64,000 nt of DNA, from assembly GCA_964430565.1 (NCBI GenBank), contig CAYSFD010000010.1, forward strand, positions 62,001 to 126,000. Direction: 5' to 3'. Both the position numbers and the translations under genes were made by a program. The DNA is from VBDM01 sp964430565 (GTDB taxonomy: Bacteria; Pseudomonadota; Gammaproteobacteria; Burkholderiales; SG8-39). The stretch's first letter is position 1. Every line of letters begins with the position of its first letter. Positions 1 to 8,197 of the stretch are shown here, in pieces. The notes below the pieces were generated by a model. That model had not been told where the DNA came from. It was given only the letters and a program-made list of their open reading frames with translations, and made no database searches.

Positions 1-312
1 CGGGTGCTCGGGATGAAACTGGAGCGCTTCGGCGAAGGCCGCATGGCGCTCAAATTCGGCAGCCAGAAGATCAATCTCCACGAGAAGGGCAGGGAGTTCG
101 AGCCCAAGGCGACGCTCGCCTTGCCCGGCACGCTCGACCTTTGCCTCATCGCGAACGTGCCGCTCGATGAGGTGATCGCGCGCTTGAACGCCGCTTGCGT
201 GACCCTCATCGAGGGACCGGTGATGAAAACCGGCGCCAACTGGCCGATTCGCTCGGTCTATGTGCGCGACCCCGACGGGAACCTGGTCGAGATTTCCGAG
301 CGCGCCGGCTGA
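1..312 (+). CDS. VOC (glyoxalase/bleomycin-resistance fold) family protein, 5' truncated
   Basis: The reading frame is already open at base 1, so the gene begins outside the window; the first in-frame start codon visible (GTG at 4) is probably internal. About 100 residues are visible. The C-terminal motif DPDGNLVEISE is the typical last beta strand of a vicinal-oxygen-chelate domain, and its Glu (in LVEIS) is a usual metal ligand. The visible part contains the late beta-alpha-beta-beta-beta module, so perhaps 25-30 N-terminal residues are missing. Substrate cannot be deduced; VOC proteins include glyoxalases, dioxygenases and resistance proteins. Family call is secure, function is not. Confidence 0.75.
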   Translation, partial: RVLGMKLERFGEGRMALKFGSQKINLHEKGREFEPKATLALPGTLDLCLIANVPLDEVIARLNAACVTLIEGPVMKTGANWPIRSVYVRDPDGNLVEISERAG

Positions 313-365
313 AACTGCGTAAGCGCGGGGAAAATCCAAACGAGCACAGAGCCTAGGCTGCGCCG

Positions 366-518
366 CCCTGCGCCTTGCGCGGTGCTTGCCAAACCCGCTC
401 GGCCGTCGCCGGCATGTCGAGCGCACGCACGCAACGTGTAGCGGTCCGTGCCGACATCGTAGGCGCCGACCACGCCGCGCGTCTCCAGGTACTGGGCGTG
501 CACGCGACTCACCACATG
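366..518 (-). pseudogene. Decayed fragment of a xanthine dehydrogenase/CO dehydrogenase-type large (molybdenum) subunit
   Basis: In the gap between the VOC gene and the ferritin-like gene, the minus strand encodes about 50 residues including VHAQYLETRGVVGAYD followed by DRYTLRACARHAG. This resembles the conserved stretch of XdhB/CoxL-type molybdenum hydroxylase large subunits (E-P-R-G/E-T-R-G, then a DRYTL segment and an S-Q motif). Similarity fades on both sides and there is no room for a gene of about 750 codons, so this would be a remnant. The call rests on pattern memory and would need a protein search. Confidence 0.4.
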
Positions 519-591
519 CCGTGGGCTGATATGATTATCTGCCTGCGCTGACAGCCGTTGGTTCGTTTTGACCCGTCCCGAAAGGCACGAC

Positions 592-1092
592 ATGAGTTAC
601 ACCCTGCCCGAGTTCCTCGCGCACGCGCTGGCGCTGGAACAGGAAGCCGCCGAGAGATATCTCGAGCTGGCCGACATGATGGAGTCCTACCGCAACGATC
701 CCGTCTCCTCGTTGTTTCGCGACATGCACCGTTTCTCGCTGATGCATCGCGACGAAATCCGAAAGCGCGTGGGGGAGATCGAATTGCCTCAGCTCAGATC
801 CTGGCAATACCGCTGGCGCTCGCCGCCCGAAGTCGGGGGCGAGGAAGCCTTCGACCACACGCTGGAGCCCTATCGCGCCCTGAAGTACGCGCGCGAGAAC
901 GAACTGCGCGCCATGCAGTACTACCGCTCGGTCGCCGCGGAGTCGCAGGACGCCGAACTCGCACGCCTGGCGAAGGAGTTTGCCGACGAGGAAACCGCGC
1001 ACGTCGAGGCCCTCGACAAGTGGATCGCGCAGACTCCCAGGCCCGCGGCGACCTGGGAGGAGGATCCCGATCCGCTGCAGCCCTCGGGCTGA
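592..1092 (+). CDS. Ferritin-like/rubrerythrin-type diiron-fold protein
   Basis: A 166-residue all-helical protein. Helix one carries LEQEAAERYLELA (about residues 15-27), helix two MHRDEIRKRV, and the C-terminal half repeats the arrangement with ARENELRAMQYY and DEETAHVEALD. Paired ExxE/ExxH-type ligands on four helices are the signature of ferritin-like diiron proteins. The ATG at 592 is preferred to an upstream TTG at 568 because it begins the conserved domain and has AAAGG about 8 bases upstream. It could act in iron or peroxide handling, but no rubredoxin domain is present. It stands alone between a gene remnant and the convergent TRAP permease gene. Confidence 0.8.
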   Translation: MSYTLPEFLAHALALEQEAAERYLELADMMESYRNDPVSSLFRDMHRFSLMHRDEIRKRVGEIELPQLRSWQYRWRSPPEVGGEEAFDHTLEPYRALKYARENELRAMQYYRSVAAESQDAELARLAKEFADEETAHVEALDKWIAQTPRPAATWEEDPDPLQPSG

Positions 1093-1199
1093 GCGGCGGC
1101 TGAAACAAGATACAGCTCTTCGCCGGAACGGGCGCATGATGAAACCGCCCATGGAGTCCGTGGTCTCGACGGCCGCGGGCTTTGCCCTTGCGGCGTGCG

Positions 1200-3227
1200 T
1201 CACCCGATGTCGCGTCGCGCCTGGGCGACCACGCCGGCGAGGTCCTCCGGTCGCGCCGGTGTGCCCTCGCCGGTTTCAGGCACGGGCGGCTCTTTCGGCG
1301 AAGCAATCACGTTGTGACGCCGGATGCCCCAGATCAGGGCAGCCAGGGTGATTGCGCCGGTCCACCAGACCAGCGTGTCGTCCGGATGGAACAAGCTCGC
1401 GAACGAGACCACCGCGAACAGCAAGCGCGCCGCGACATCAGCCTTCCAGTTCTCGAAACATCGCCCGAACATCGCGAAAGCGACGCCGCAGGTGCCGGTG
1501 GTCACGACCAGGACGTCGCCGATCTGCCCCCAGCCGGGCTTCACGACCAGATCCGAGCGGGTGAAGATCGCAAACGTCAGCAGCGTGATCGGCAGGCAGA
1601 TTTTCAGCGCCTCCCACATGGTTCGCATGAACGACGCGTTCGCGATTCGAGCGCAGACCGCGGCCGTGAGCGACGTCGGCGGCGAGAGCTCGCCCCAGAC
1701 CGACAGGAAGAACACGAAGAAGTGCGCAACCCAGGGATTGATGCCGAGTTTCGTCATCGGCGGCACGATGATCACCGCGCCGATGATGTAGGTGGCGGTC
1801 GGCGGCAGGCCGGTGCCGAGAAGCCAGCCGAAAACCCAGGCCATCAGGATCATGGCGACGATGTTCCAGGCGCCGATGTCGAGCAGCATCGCCCCCATCC
1901 GGTTGATGAAGCCGGTGACCGTGAACAAGCCGATCATGATGCCGAGCGTGGCGAGCAGCAGCGTCAGGTAGGAGGCCATCTCGGCATGCGTTTCGATCGC
2001 GCGCCGAATGCTGCCGAACAGCGTCTCGCCCGCGAGGAAGGGGTCCTTCCGCACATACTTGAAGTAGAGAAAGACCGCGATCAGGACTCCGAGCATCCAG
2101 CTCGCGGTATGGACCGCCGCGCGCAATTCGCCCCTGCCGAGGAAGCCCATCAGATAGATGAGATAAATTACGGAGCCGAAGAAGATGCCGGTCGTCACCT
2201 TCTCGTAGAGCGGCACCTGCGGCTTCTCGATCCTGCCGGCCGGCAGCAGACGTACCGACAGCAGGTAGATCGCAACGCCGATCGAAATGTAATAGATGAA
2301 GGAGAACCCGAATCCGCGCAGCACGACGTCCCAGTAGGGCACGCCGAGGAACTCCGCCATCAGGAACGCGGCGGCCCCCATCATCGGCGGGTCGATCAGC
2401 CCGCCGATCGACCCCGCGGTCTCGACCGCGGCGGCGAAGGTCGGCGGCGCGCCGTAGCGGACCATCAGCGGAATGGTGATGGTGCCGACCACGGCGGCGT
2501 TGGCCGAGCCGCTGCCGCTGATCAGCCCGATCGCGCTCGAGCCCACCACCGCGGTTTGCGGCATCATCCGCCGGGACCGGCAGAACAGCCGCACGACGTT
2601 GATCATCGCGTGCTGCGCGTTGAAGCCGTTGGCGACGCCGGCCAGCAGCAGGAAAGCGGCGATCAGCGTGAGCGCGAGCTGGCCGTAGATGCCGTAGATG
2701 CCGGTGGAAAACTCGACCGTGGAGGACGTGACCACGCGATAGAAGGTCGTCCCCGGGTGCCAGAAGAAGTCGAGCGAGCGCGGAAACACGTAGCCGTAGA
2801 GCGTATAGACGACCATCACGACGTTGACCCAGAACAGCACCGGATGGGCGAGGCGCGTCATCTCCATCACCAGCAGGAACATCAGCAGGCCGACGACGAA
2901 ATCCTGCTGCGTGTAGGTGCCCTGGCTGTAGATCGCGATCCTCTCGAATTCCCACAGGAAGTACCCGAACGCGTAGGCGGCGATCGCGATGTAGAGCACG
3001 ACGATGACGCGGTTGACCTTGGGCGGCAGCCGCTTGTACAGGTATCCCTGCTGAACTGTGAACAGGATCTGCAGGACCAGCGCGACCGGGATCAGGCGCG
3101 CGGCGAGCTCCAGCGACCCGCCGAGCCCGGTGTAGAAGTACCAGACCAGCCAGACGACGAAGACCAGCGAGACCGCGAATATCAGGTTACCGATATTGGC
3201 GTGGCTCTTGAGCCGGGCAATCAGCAC
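1200..3227 (-). CDS. TRAP transporter fused permease (DctQM fusion, TAXI type)
   Basis: 675 residues with many hydrophobic helices from residue 13 to about 610. The N-terminal quarter corresponds to the small DctQ-like membrane subunit and the rest to the large DctM-like subunit, with conserved glycine/proline-rich loops such as SGSGSANAAVVGTITIP and GTGLPPTATYIIGA. This single-chain arrangement is typical of TRAP systems that use TAXI-family binding proteins, and the TAXI gene lies immediately upstream on the same strand (69-base gap). Function is sodium- or proton-driven uptake of an organic anion across the inner membrane; the substrate is unknown. The last ~40 residues form a hydrophilic tail. 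A 764-codon antisense frame over this gene is a high-GC shadow. Confidence 0.93.
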   Translation of the reverse strand: MLIARLKSHANIGNLIFAVSLVFVVWLVWYFYTGLGGSLELAARLIPVALVLQILFTVQQGYLYKRLPPKVNRVIVVLYIAIAAYAFGYFLWEFERIAIYSQGTYTQQDFVVGLLMFLLVMEMTRLAHPVLFWVNVVMVVYTLYGYVFPRSLDFFWHPGTTFYRVVTSSTVEFSTGIYGIYGQLALTLIAAFLLLAGVANGFNAQHAMINVVRLFCRSRRMMPQTAVVGSSAIGLISGSGSANAAVVGTITIPLMVRYGAPPTFAAAVETAGSIGGLIDPPMMGAAAFLMAEFLGVPYWDVVLRGFGFSFIYYISIGVAIYLLSVRLLPAGRIEKPQVPLYEKVTTGIFFGSVIYLIYLMGFLGRGELRAAVHTASWMLGVLIAVFLYFKYVRKDPFLAGETLFGSIRRAIETHAEMASYLTLLLATLGIMIGLFTVTGFINRMGAMLLDIGAWNIVAMILMAWVFGWLLGTGLPPTATYIIGAVIIVPPMTKLGINPWVAHFFVFFLSVWGELSPPTSLTAAVCARIANASFMRTMWEALKICLPITLLTFAIFTRSDLVVKPGWGQIGDVLVVTTGTCGVAFAMFGRCFENWKADVAARLLFAVVSFASLFHPDDTLVWWTGAITLAALIWGIRRHNVIASPKEPPVPETGEGTPARPEDLAGVVAQARRDIG

Positions 3228-3295
3228 ACACCTCCCCCATTCGGCGCAAATCGCATGCGCCTTCCCGACCGCCGCCGGGCAGACTGTTTACGCGC

Positions 3296-4336
3296 TTACT
3301 TCGCGACTTTCCACTTGTTGTTCCAGGCCTTGTGCTCCCTCAGAAACTTGGCGAGGCCCGGGTGCACCGGGATGTCCGGATTGGCGTTGATGCCCTGGAC
3401 CTGCATGCCGACGAAGTCCCTGGCCATCGGCGTGAAGCCCGGCTCGCTCTTGGCAAGGTCGTCCCTGTTCTTGTAGAACGCGCTCAGCATCTTGTAGACC
3501 ACGTCCTCCGAGATGTTCGTTCCCACGTTGTAGCCGAACAGGATCGGCACGCCCATGAGCGTCGCAGGGCCGACGTTCTTGCTGAACGCGCCCTTCGGAT
3601 CGACCTCGACGACCGCGAGGCCCGCCGCCTTGATTTTCGCGATCTCGTCAGGGCAGGGATTGACGACCCTGAGGTCCATCCGTATCTCGGTCTCCTTCCA
3701 GTAGGACGCGAGCGAGCGGCCGGCGGTGGTGTAGGTGGCGGAGCCGACGACCGTGCCGGACTCCATCGCGTCGGCATTCGACTTGAGGTCGATCTGGACG
3801 TGCTTGAATTCGTAGCCGAGCACCTTGTAGATGCGCTGCCAGTTGAGCCAGTTCATGAAGCCGGCGTTGGTGTAGAACACCGGCTTGCCGCTGAAGTCGC
3901 GCCAGCATCTGAACTTGTCGGCGTCCTTGGCCGCAACGGCCATCATCGACTCCATCGGATAGGCGTACCAGGTGTGCGCGATCTCCGGCATCTTGGGCTT
4001 GTAGTCCTTGAACCCGCCGATGCGCTGGTGGAATTCGGACATGCCGATGTCGGCGGTGTAGGCGATCTCGCCGTTGCCGTCCATCACCGCCTTCATGCCG
4101 ACGGTGGGGGACCCATACGGCTGGACCGTGACGGTGTACTGGCCGCCGAGCGCCTCTTCGACGATTCGGGTCATCGAGGCGGCGATCTGGTAGCCGTAGG
4201 AACCCACGGCCGAAGTCGCCCAGCGCAGCGACTTGCGCTCCTGCGCGTGAGCCGGCGCGAGCGCGCAGACGGCGAACACGGAAGCGAGCGCCGCTGCGGT
4301 TGCCGTGAAGCGGTAAGCCGAGCTTTTCTTCAACAT
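3296..4336 (-). CDS. TAXI family TRAP transporter solute-binding protein
   Basis: 346 residues. The start is set at the ATG at 4336 because an excellent ribosome-binding site (AAGGAGGACGAT) precedes it; a longer frame from 4366 would run through that site. The first ~32 residues form a Sec signal peptide ending in APAHAQ, so the protein is periplasmic. The body carries TAXI-family hallmarks (RWATSAVGSYGYQIAASM near the mature N-terminus, then YGSPTVGMKAVMDGNGEIAYT). It captures the ligand for the fused permease gene directly downstream, with which it probably forms an operon. Ligand is not predictable; characterised TAXI systems bind small organic acids or glutamate-like compounds. Confidence 0.93.
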   Translation of the reverse strand: MLKKSSAYRFTATAAALASVFAVCALAPAHAQERKSLRWATSAVGSYGYQIAASMTRIVEEALGGQYTVTVQPYGSPTVGMKAVMDGNGEIAYTADIGMSEFHQRIGGFKDYKPKMPEIAHTWYAYPMESMMAVAAKDADKFRCWRDFSGKPVFYTNAGFMNWLNWQRIYKVLGYEFKHVQIDLKSNADAMESGTVVGSATYTTAGRSLASYWKETEIRMDLRVVNPCPDEIAKIKAAGLAVVEVDPKGAFSKNVGPATLMGVPILFGYNVGTNISEDVVYKMLSAFYKNRDDLAKSEPGFTPMARDFVGMQVQGINANPDIPVHPGLAKFLREHKAWNNKWKVAK

Positions 4337-4603
4337 ATCGTCCTCCTTCGAGTGATAGAAAATCAATCTGCCGTTGCCGGCGCCCTGTGTAATCTAATGC
4401 TGCAGTGATGCCTTATCGGTGCACCATGCACCCGGTTGCGATCAGGGTGGCCAGCGCGCGTTCGACCGTCCCGCCGCGGGCGTTACGGCAAATCATGCAG
4501 TCCCTGGGCACGCCAGGTCAAGCACTGCCCGAGTTTCCGATGCAACCTCTTCACCGAGGGAGCGGTGGTGGACTATCATCCTCACTATTGGTGCGCTTCG
4601 CAA

Positions 4604-5548
4604 ATGAGAATAGCCTTCATCTCCGATCCGTTGCCTTCGTTCAAGATTCACAAGGACTCGACCTACGCGATGATGGTCGAGGCCGCGCGGCGCGGCCACG
4701 ATCTCTTTTTCACGATGCAGGAAGGCGTGATGTGGAAAGCCGGCCGCGTCATCGGAGAGACCGCGCGTCTGACCCTGACCGGGGAGAAGGACCTCTGGTA
4801 TCGCGCCGAGCCGCCGCGGCAGACAGCGCTTTCCGAGTTCGACGCGGTGCTGATGCGAAAGGATCCGCCCTTCGACGCCGAATACCTCACCAGCACCTGG
4901 CTCCTCGAACTCGCCCAGAACGAAGGGGCGAAGGTATTCAACCATCCGCGTGCCCTGCGCGATCACAGCGAGAAGCTAGCCATCGCGGAATTCCCGCAAT
5001 TCGCCGCGCCGACGCTGGTGACGCGCCTGGAAAAGGAACTGCAGGAGTTCATCGATTCGAACGGCGACGTGATCCTCAAACCGCTCGAAGCGATGGGCGG
5101 GCACTCGGTGTTCCGCGTCATCGACCGCGACCCCAACCGCAACGTCATCATCGAGACGCTCACCGGCTACGGCGCCACGTCGATCATGGCGCAACGCTAC
5201 ATCCCGGAGATCCGCGACGGCGACAAGCGCATTTTGCTGATCGCGGGCAAACCGGTGCCGCACTGCCTCGCGCGCATCCCCAAACCCGGTGAGACGCGCG
5301 GCAACCTCGCCGCCGGCGGCACCGGTGTCGCGCGACCGCTTTCGGCGCGCGATCTCGAAATCGCCAACGCACTCGGACCCGTGCTCGCGGGCCGCGGCCT
5401 GCTGCTGGTGGGCCTGGACGTGATCGGCGACTATCTCACCGAGATCAACGTCACCAGTCCCACCTGCTTCCGGGAAATCACCGACCAGACCGGCTTCAGC
5501 GTCGCGGGAATGTTTCTCGACGCTCTCGAGGCGGCGTGCGCCGCGTAG
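4604..5548 (+). CDS. gshB: Glutathione synthase
   Basis: 314 residues, normal length for the proteobacterial ATP-grasp enzyme that ligates glycine to gamma-glutamylcysteine in the cytoplasm. Visible motifs are MRKDPPFDAEY (residues 84-94), the ATP-binding LKPLEAMGGHSVFR (158-171) and the metal-binding EINVTSPT (280-287). The start is the ATG at 4604, where family similarity begins (MRIAFISDPL). The upstream 267 bases to the divergent TAXI gene hold no convincing gene. Downstream, with an 11-base gap, are EIIA-Man, HPr and enzyme I, a gene order common in betaproteobacteria. Confidence 0.95.
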   Translation: MRIAFISDPLPSFKIHKDSTYAMMVEAARRGHDLFFTMQEGVMWKAGRVIGETARLTLTGEKDLWYRAEPPRQTALSEFDAVLMRKDPPFDAEYLTSTWLLELAQNEGAKVFNHPRALRDHSEKLAIAEFPQFAAPTLVTRLEKELQEFIDSNGDVILKPLEAMGGHSVFRVIDRDPNRNVIIETLTGYGATSIMAQRYIPEIRDGDKRILLIAGKPVPHCLARIPKPGETRGNLAAGGTGVARPLSARDLEIANALGPVLAGRGLLLVGLDVIGDYLTEINVTSPTCFREITDQTGFSVAGMFLDALEAACAA

Positions 5549-5558
5549 CGCAGCGATC

Positions 5559-5972
5559 ATGGTGGGAATTCTCATCGTCGCGCACGGCGCCTTCGGCGAG
5601 GCGCTCATTCACGGGGCGAGCCACGTCCTCGGCAAGCGCCCGCTGCAGGTCCAGCAACTGGGGGTGACCGTCCACGACGATCCGGACGCCATCCTGCCTC
5701 AGGCGCAGGAGCTGGTGCGCCGGCTCGACAGCGGTCAGGGCGTGCTGGTCTTGACGGACATCCTGGGGGCGACGCCTTCGAACATCGCAACGCGACTGCT
5801 CAAGCCCGGAAAAGTCGAAGGCGCGTCGGGGGCGAGCCTGCCGATGCTGATCCGCGCGCTCACCTATCGCGACGGACCGCTTGCCGGCGTCGTGGACAAG
5901 GCGGTCAGCGGCGGCTGCGAAGGCGTGGCCAGGTTGAGCGCCGATATTTCCCATGCCGCAAGCCGAAGCTGA
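5559..5972 (+). CDS. PTS mannose/fructose-type EIIA component
   Basis: 137 residues starting MVGILIVAHGAFGEAL. The His in AHG (residue 9) matches the phosphorylated histidine of the EIIA-Man (PTS family 4) domain. Only the EIIA domain is present: no IIB, IIC or IID gene is nearby, so this is unlikely to transport sugar and more likely serves as a regulatory phosphate acceptor from HPr, as proposed for beta- and alphaproteobacterial incomplete PTSs. It overlaps the HPr gene by 20 bases, indicating translational coupling. Confidence 0.88.
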   Translation: MVGILIVAHGAFGEALIHGASHVLGKRPLQVQQLGVTVHDDPDAILPQAQELVRRLDSGQGVLVLTDILGATPSNIATRLLKPGKVEGASGASLPMLIRALTYRDGPLAGVVDKAVSGGCEGVARLSADISHAASRS

Positions 5973-6222
5973 AATCGTCAACAAGCTGGGGCTGCACGCG
6001 CGCGCCGCGGCGAAGCTCACGCAGCTCGCCGGCGCCTTCGCCGCCGACGTGTGGCTGTCGCGCAACGGCCGGCGCGTGAACGCGAAGAGCATCATGGGCG
6101 TCATGATGCTCGCCGCCGGCAAAGGCGCCCGCGTGATCATCGAAGCCAACGGCACGGACGCCGAAAGCGCGCTCGCCGCCGTGGCGCGGCTCATCGCCGA
6201 GCGCTTCGGAGAAGCGGAGTGA
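5953..6222 (+). CDS. ptsH: HPr family phosphocarrier protein
   Basis: 89 residues, the standard length. The phosphorylation site His15 lies in KLGLHARAA (residues 11-19), and Ser46 in NAKSIMGVM is at the position phosphorylated by HPr kinase in species that have HprK. It passes phosphate from enzyme I to the upstream EIIA. It starts inside the EIIA gene and is followed seven bases later by enzyme I, so the three genes form one transcription unit. Confidence 0.92.
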   Translation: MPQAEAEIVNKLGLHARAAAKLTQLAGAFAADVWLSRNGRRVNAKSIMGVMMLAAGKGARVIIEANGTDAESALAAVARLIAERFGEAE

Positions 6223-6229
6223 GGCTCAG

Positions 6230-7984
6230 GTGAAACCCGCCGAAACTCCCCAGGCGACGGGCGCGAGCTTCACCCTGCACGGCGCCGGGGTCTCCGGCGG
6301 GATCGCGATAGGCCGTGCACACCTGGTCTCGACCGCGCGCCTGGAGGTCGCGCACTACGAGATCGCACCCCAGGATATCGAAACCGAGATCGAGCGCTTC
6401 GACCGCGCGATCGCACAGGTCCACGGCGAGCTTGCCGCGCTGCAAACGACCATGCTCGCCGGCGCACTGGCGGAGATAAAGGCGATCCTCAACCTGCACG
6501 CGATGCTGCTCAAGGACGCCAACCTTTCCTCGGTGCCGCGCGATCTCATCCGCAATCGCCGCTGCAACGCCGAATGGGCGCTGGTGCTGCAGATGGACTA
6601 CCTCACTTCCCAGTTCGAAGCGATCGAGGACCCTTACCTGCGCGAGCGCAAGCAGGACATCGTGCAGGTGGTCGAGCGGGTGCTCAAGGCCATGCTCGGC
6701 ACCGGGCACGCGCCTTCCGCGCCCTCGCACGAGGAAGATCTCATCGTGGTGGCGCACGATCTGTCGCCCGCCGACATGATCCTGTTCAAGCAGCACCAGT
6801 ACGCAGGATTCGTGACCGACCTGGGCGGGGTCACATCGCACACTGCCATCGTTGCGCGCAGCCTCAACATCCCGGCGATCGTCGGCCTGCACCACGCGCG
6901 CAGCATGATCCGGGAGGGAGAGGCCCTGATCGTCGATGGCCGCGAGGGCGTGCTGATCGTCAATCCGGGCGAGCAGGTGCTCGAGGAGTACCGGGAGCGC
7001 AGCCGCGCGATCGGGATCGAACGGCAGAAGCTGAAACGCCTGCGCACCGCGCGCTCGGCCACGATGGACGGAGTCGCGGTCGAGCTTCAGGCCAACATCG
7101 AGCTGCCGCAGGATGTGAAAGAGGTCAAGGAAGCGGGGGCCGCCGGAATCGGGCTTTTCCGCAGCGAGTTCCTGTTCCTCAACCGTGACGATCTACCCTC
7201 CGAGGACGAGCAGTTCGAGGCCTACCGGGAAGTCGCCGACGCCATGGACGGACGGACGGTCACGATACGCACGCTCGACCTCGGGGCCGACAAGAGCATC
7301 AACGGCGCCGACCGGGGCGGGCCGAATCCGGCGCTTGGACTTCGCGCGATACGTTTTTGCCTCGCCGAGCCGCAGATGTTTCAGACGCAGCTGCGCGCGA
7401 TCCTGCGCGCCTCGCGCTTCGGAAAAATTCGCCTGCTCATTCCGATGCTGGCACACGCGCACGAGATCGAGCAGACGCTCGCCGCCGTGCGGCACGCGAA
7501 GGAAACGCTCGACGACCAGAAGGTCCGCTACGACCAGCGCATCGCGGTCGGCGGCATGATCGAGGTGCCGGCTGCGGCGCTTTCGCTCAAGTATTTCGTC
7601 CGCGACCTGGATTTTCTGTCGATCGGGACCAACGATCTGATCCAGTACACGCTCGCGATCGATCGCACCGACGATACGGTGGCGCACCTGTACGATCCGC
7701 TGCACCCGGCGGTGCTACAACTGATTGCGCAAACCATACGCGCAGCGAAACGCGCCAAGATCCCGGTTGCGGTGTGCGGAGAGATGGCGGGCGACGTGGC
7801 CATGACGCGCCTCCTGCTGGGCTTCGGCCTGCGCGAATTCTCGATGCATCCTGCGCAGCTGCTCGCGATCAAACAGCAGGTCTCGCGTACGCGGGTCCGG
7901 GACGCGGAGGCGCTGGCCGCGCGCGTCTGCCGCACCCACGACCCCGCAAAGGCGCGCGCGTTGCTCGCAAAGCTCAACGCCTGA
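6230..7984 (+). CDS. ptsI: PTS enzyme I (phosphoenolpyruvate-protein phosphotransferase)
   Basis: 584 residues. Order of domains: HPr-binding helical domain, phosphohistidine domain with GGVTSHTAIVAR (active His204), and the PEP-binding TIM barrel ending with the VAVCGEMAGD motif (Cys516). It autophosphorylates from PEP and phosphorylates HPr. The start is a GTG at 6230. There is no N-terminal GAF domain, so this is PtsI-like rather than the nitrogen-type PtsP, although with only one EIIA it probably works in regulation. No terminator is obvious after it; the next 210 bases contain the metX regulatory leader. Confidence 0.93.
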   Translation: MKPAETPQATGASFTLHGAGVSGGIAIGRAHLVSTARLEVAHYEIAPQDIETEIERFDRAIAQVHGELAALQTTMLAGALAEIKAILNLHAMLLKDANLSSVPRDLIRNRRCNAEWALVLQMDYLTSQFEAIEDPYLRERKQDIVQVVERVLKAMLGTGHAPSAPSHEEDLIVVAHDLSPADMILFKQHQYAGFVTDLGGVTSHTAIVARSLNIPAIVGLHHARSMIREGEALIVDGREGVLIVNPGEQVLEEYRERSRAIGIERQKLKRLRTARSATMDGVAVELQANIELPQDVKEVKEAGAAGIGLFRSEFLFLNRDDLPSEDEQFEAYREVADAMDGRTVTIRTLDLGADKSINGADRGGPNPALGLRAIRFCLAEPQMFQTQLRAILRASRFGKIRLLIPMLAHAHEIEQTLAAVRHAKETLDDQKVRYDQRIAVGGMIEVPAAALSLKYFVRDLDFLSIGTNDLIQYTLAIDRTDDTVAHLYDPLHPAVLQLIAQTIRAAKRAKIPVAVCGEMAGDVAMTRLLLGFGLREFSMHPAQLLAIKQQVSRTRVRDAEALAARVCRTHDPAKARALLAKLNA

Positions 7985-8041
7985 GCCCTGGACTCCGCGC
8001 CGCGCGAGCGGATGCGCGAGCCCAATGGTATCTCGGAGGAA

Positions 8042-8070
8042 TTGACGCCGCCCTCTCGCTGAGGTAACTT
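8042..8070 (+). promoter_or_regulatory. Candidate sigma-70 promoter for the metX leader
   Basis: TTGACG (8042-8047) and TAACTT (8065-8070) are separated by 17 bases. The predicted transcription start, around 8077, coincides with the 5' edge of the riboswitch aptamer. The -35 is close to consensus and the -10 is weak. Position supports it more than sequence does. Confidence 0.45.
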
Positions 8071-8076
8071 CCTCCA

Positions 8077-8150
8077 TCGCGCCGATTTGACGATCAGCTT
8101 GCAGGCGCCGCCGGGTCGTACCCGGACGCAAAACAAATATTGCTAAAGCG
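8077..8150 (+). promoter_or_regulatory. SAM-II-type S-adenosylmethionine riboswitch aptamer
   Basis: P1 is formed by GCGCC (8079-8083) and GGCGC (8104-8108). Between them lie the conserved loop elements GATTTGAC (8084-8091) and GCTTGCA (8097-8103). The 3' pseudoknot strand reads AAACAAAT then TTGCTAAAG (8131-8148), matching the AAAU...GCUAAA signature of SAM-II RNAs. An extra perfect 6-bp hairpin (CCGGGT 8111-8116, ACCCGG 8120-8125) is inserted between P1 and the pseudoknot strand; variable insertions occur at this place in the family. It sits directly upstream of metX, a classical SAM-II target. SAM binding should turn methionine synthesis off. Confidence 0.82.
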
Positions 8151-8157
8151 AGGGCGA

Positions 8158-8196
8158 CCCGTTTAGCAGGCAGGCTGCTTAACGGGTTTTGTTTTT
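8158..8196 (+). terminator. Intrinsic terminator, expression platform of the metX riboswitch
   Basis: CCCGTT (8158-8163), a T-T mismatch and AGCAG (8165-8169) pair with CTGCT (8175-8179) and AACGGG (8181-8186). The hairpin is followed by TTTTGTTTTT (8187-8196). The run ends one base before the metX start codon. TGCTAAA of the aptamer (8141-8147) is exactly complementary to TTTAGCA (8162-8168) in the left arm, so ligand-free RNA can form an antiterminator and SAM-bound RNA can terminate. Confidence 0.85.
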
Positions 8197-8197
8197 C

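Noticed and set aside
1182..3476. 764-codon open frame on the plus strand opposite the TRAP permease
   Set aside because: It is very rich in Arg, His, Asp and Gln with no hydrophobic core, as expected for the antisense of a membrane-protein gene in high-GC DNA; the opposite strand encodes an unmistakable permease.
4337..4603. Small frames between the TAXI gene and gshB
   Set aside because: They lack ribosome-binding sites and protein-like composition; the interval is better explained as a divergent promoter region.
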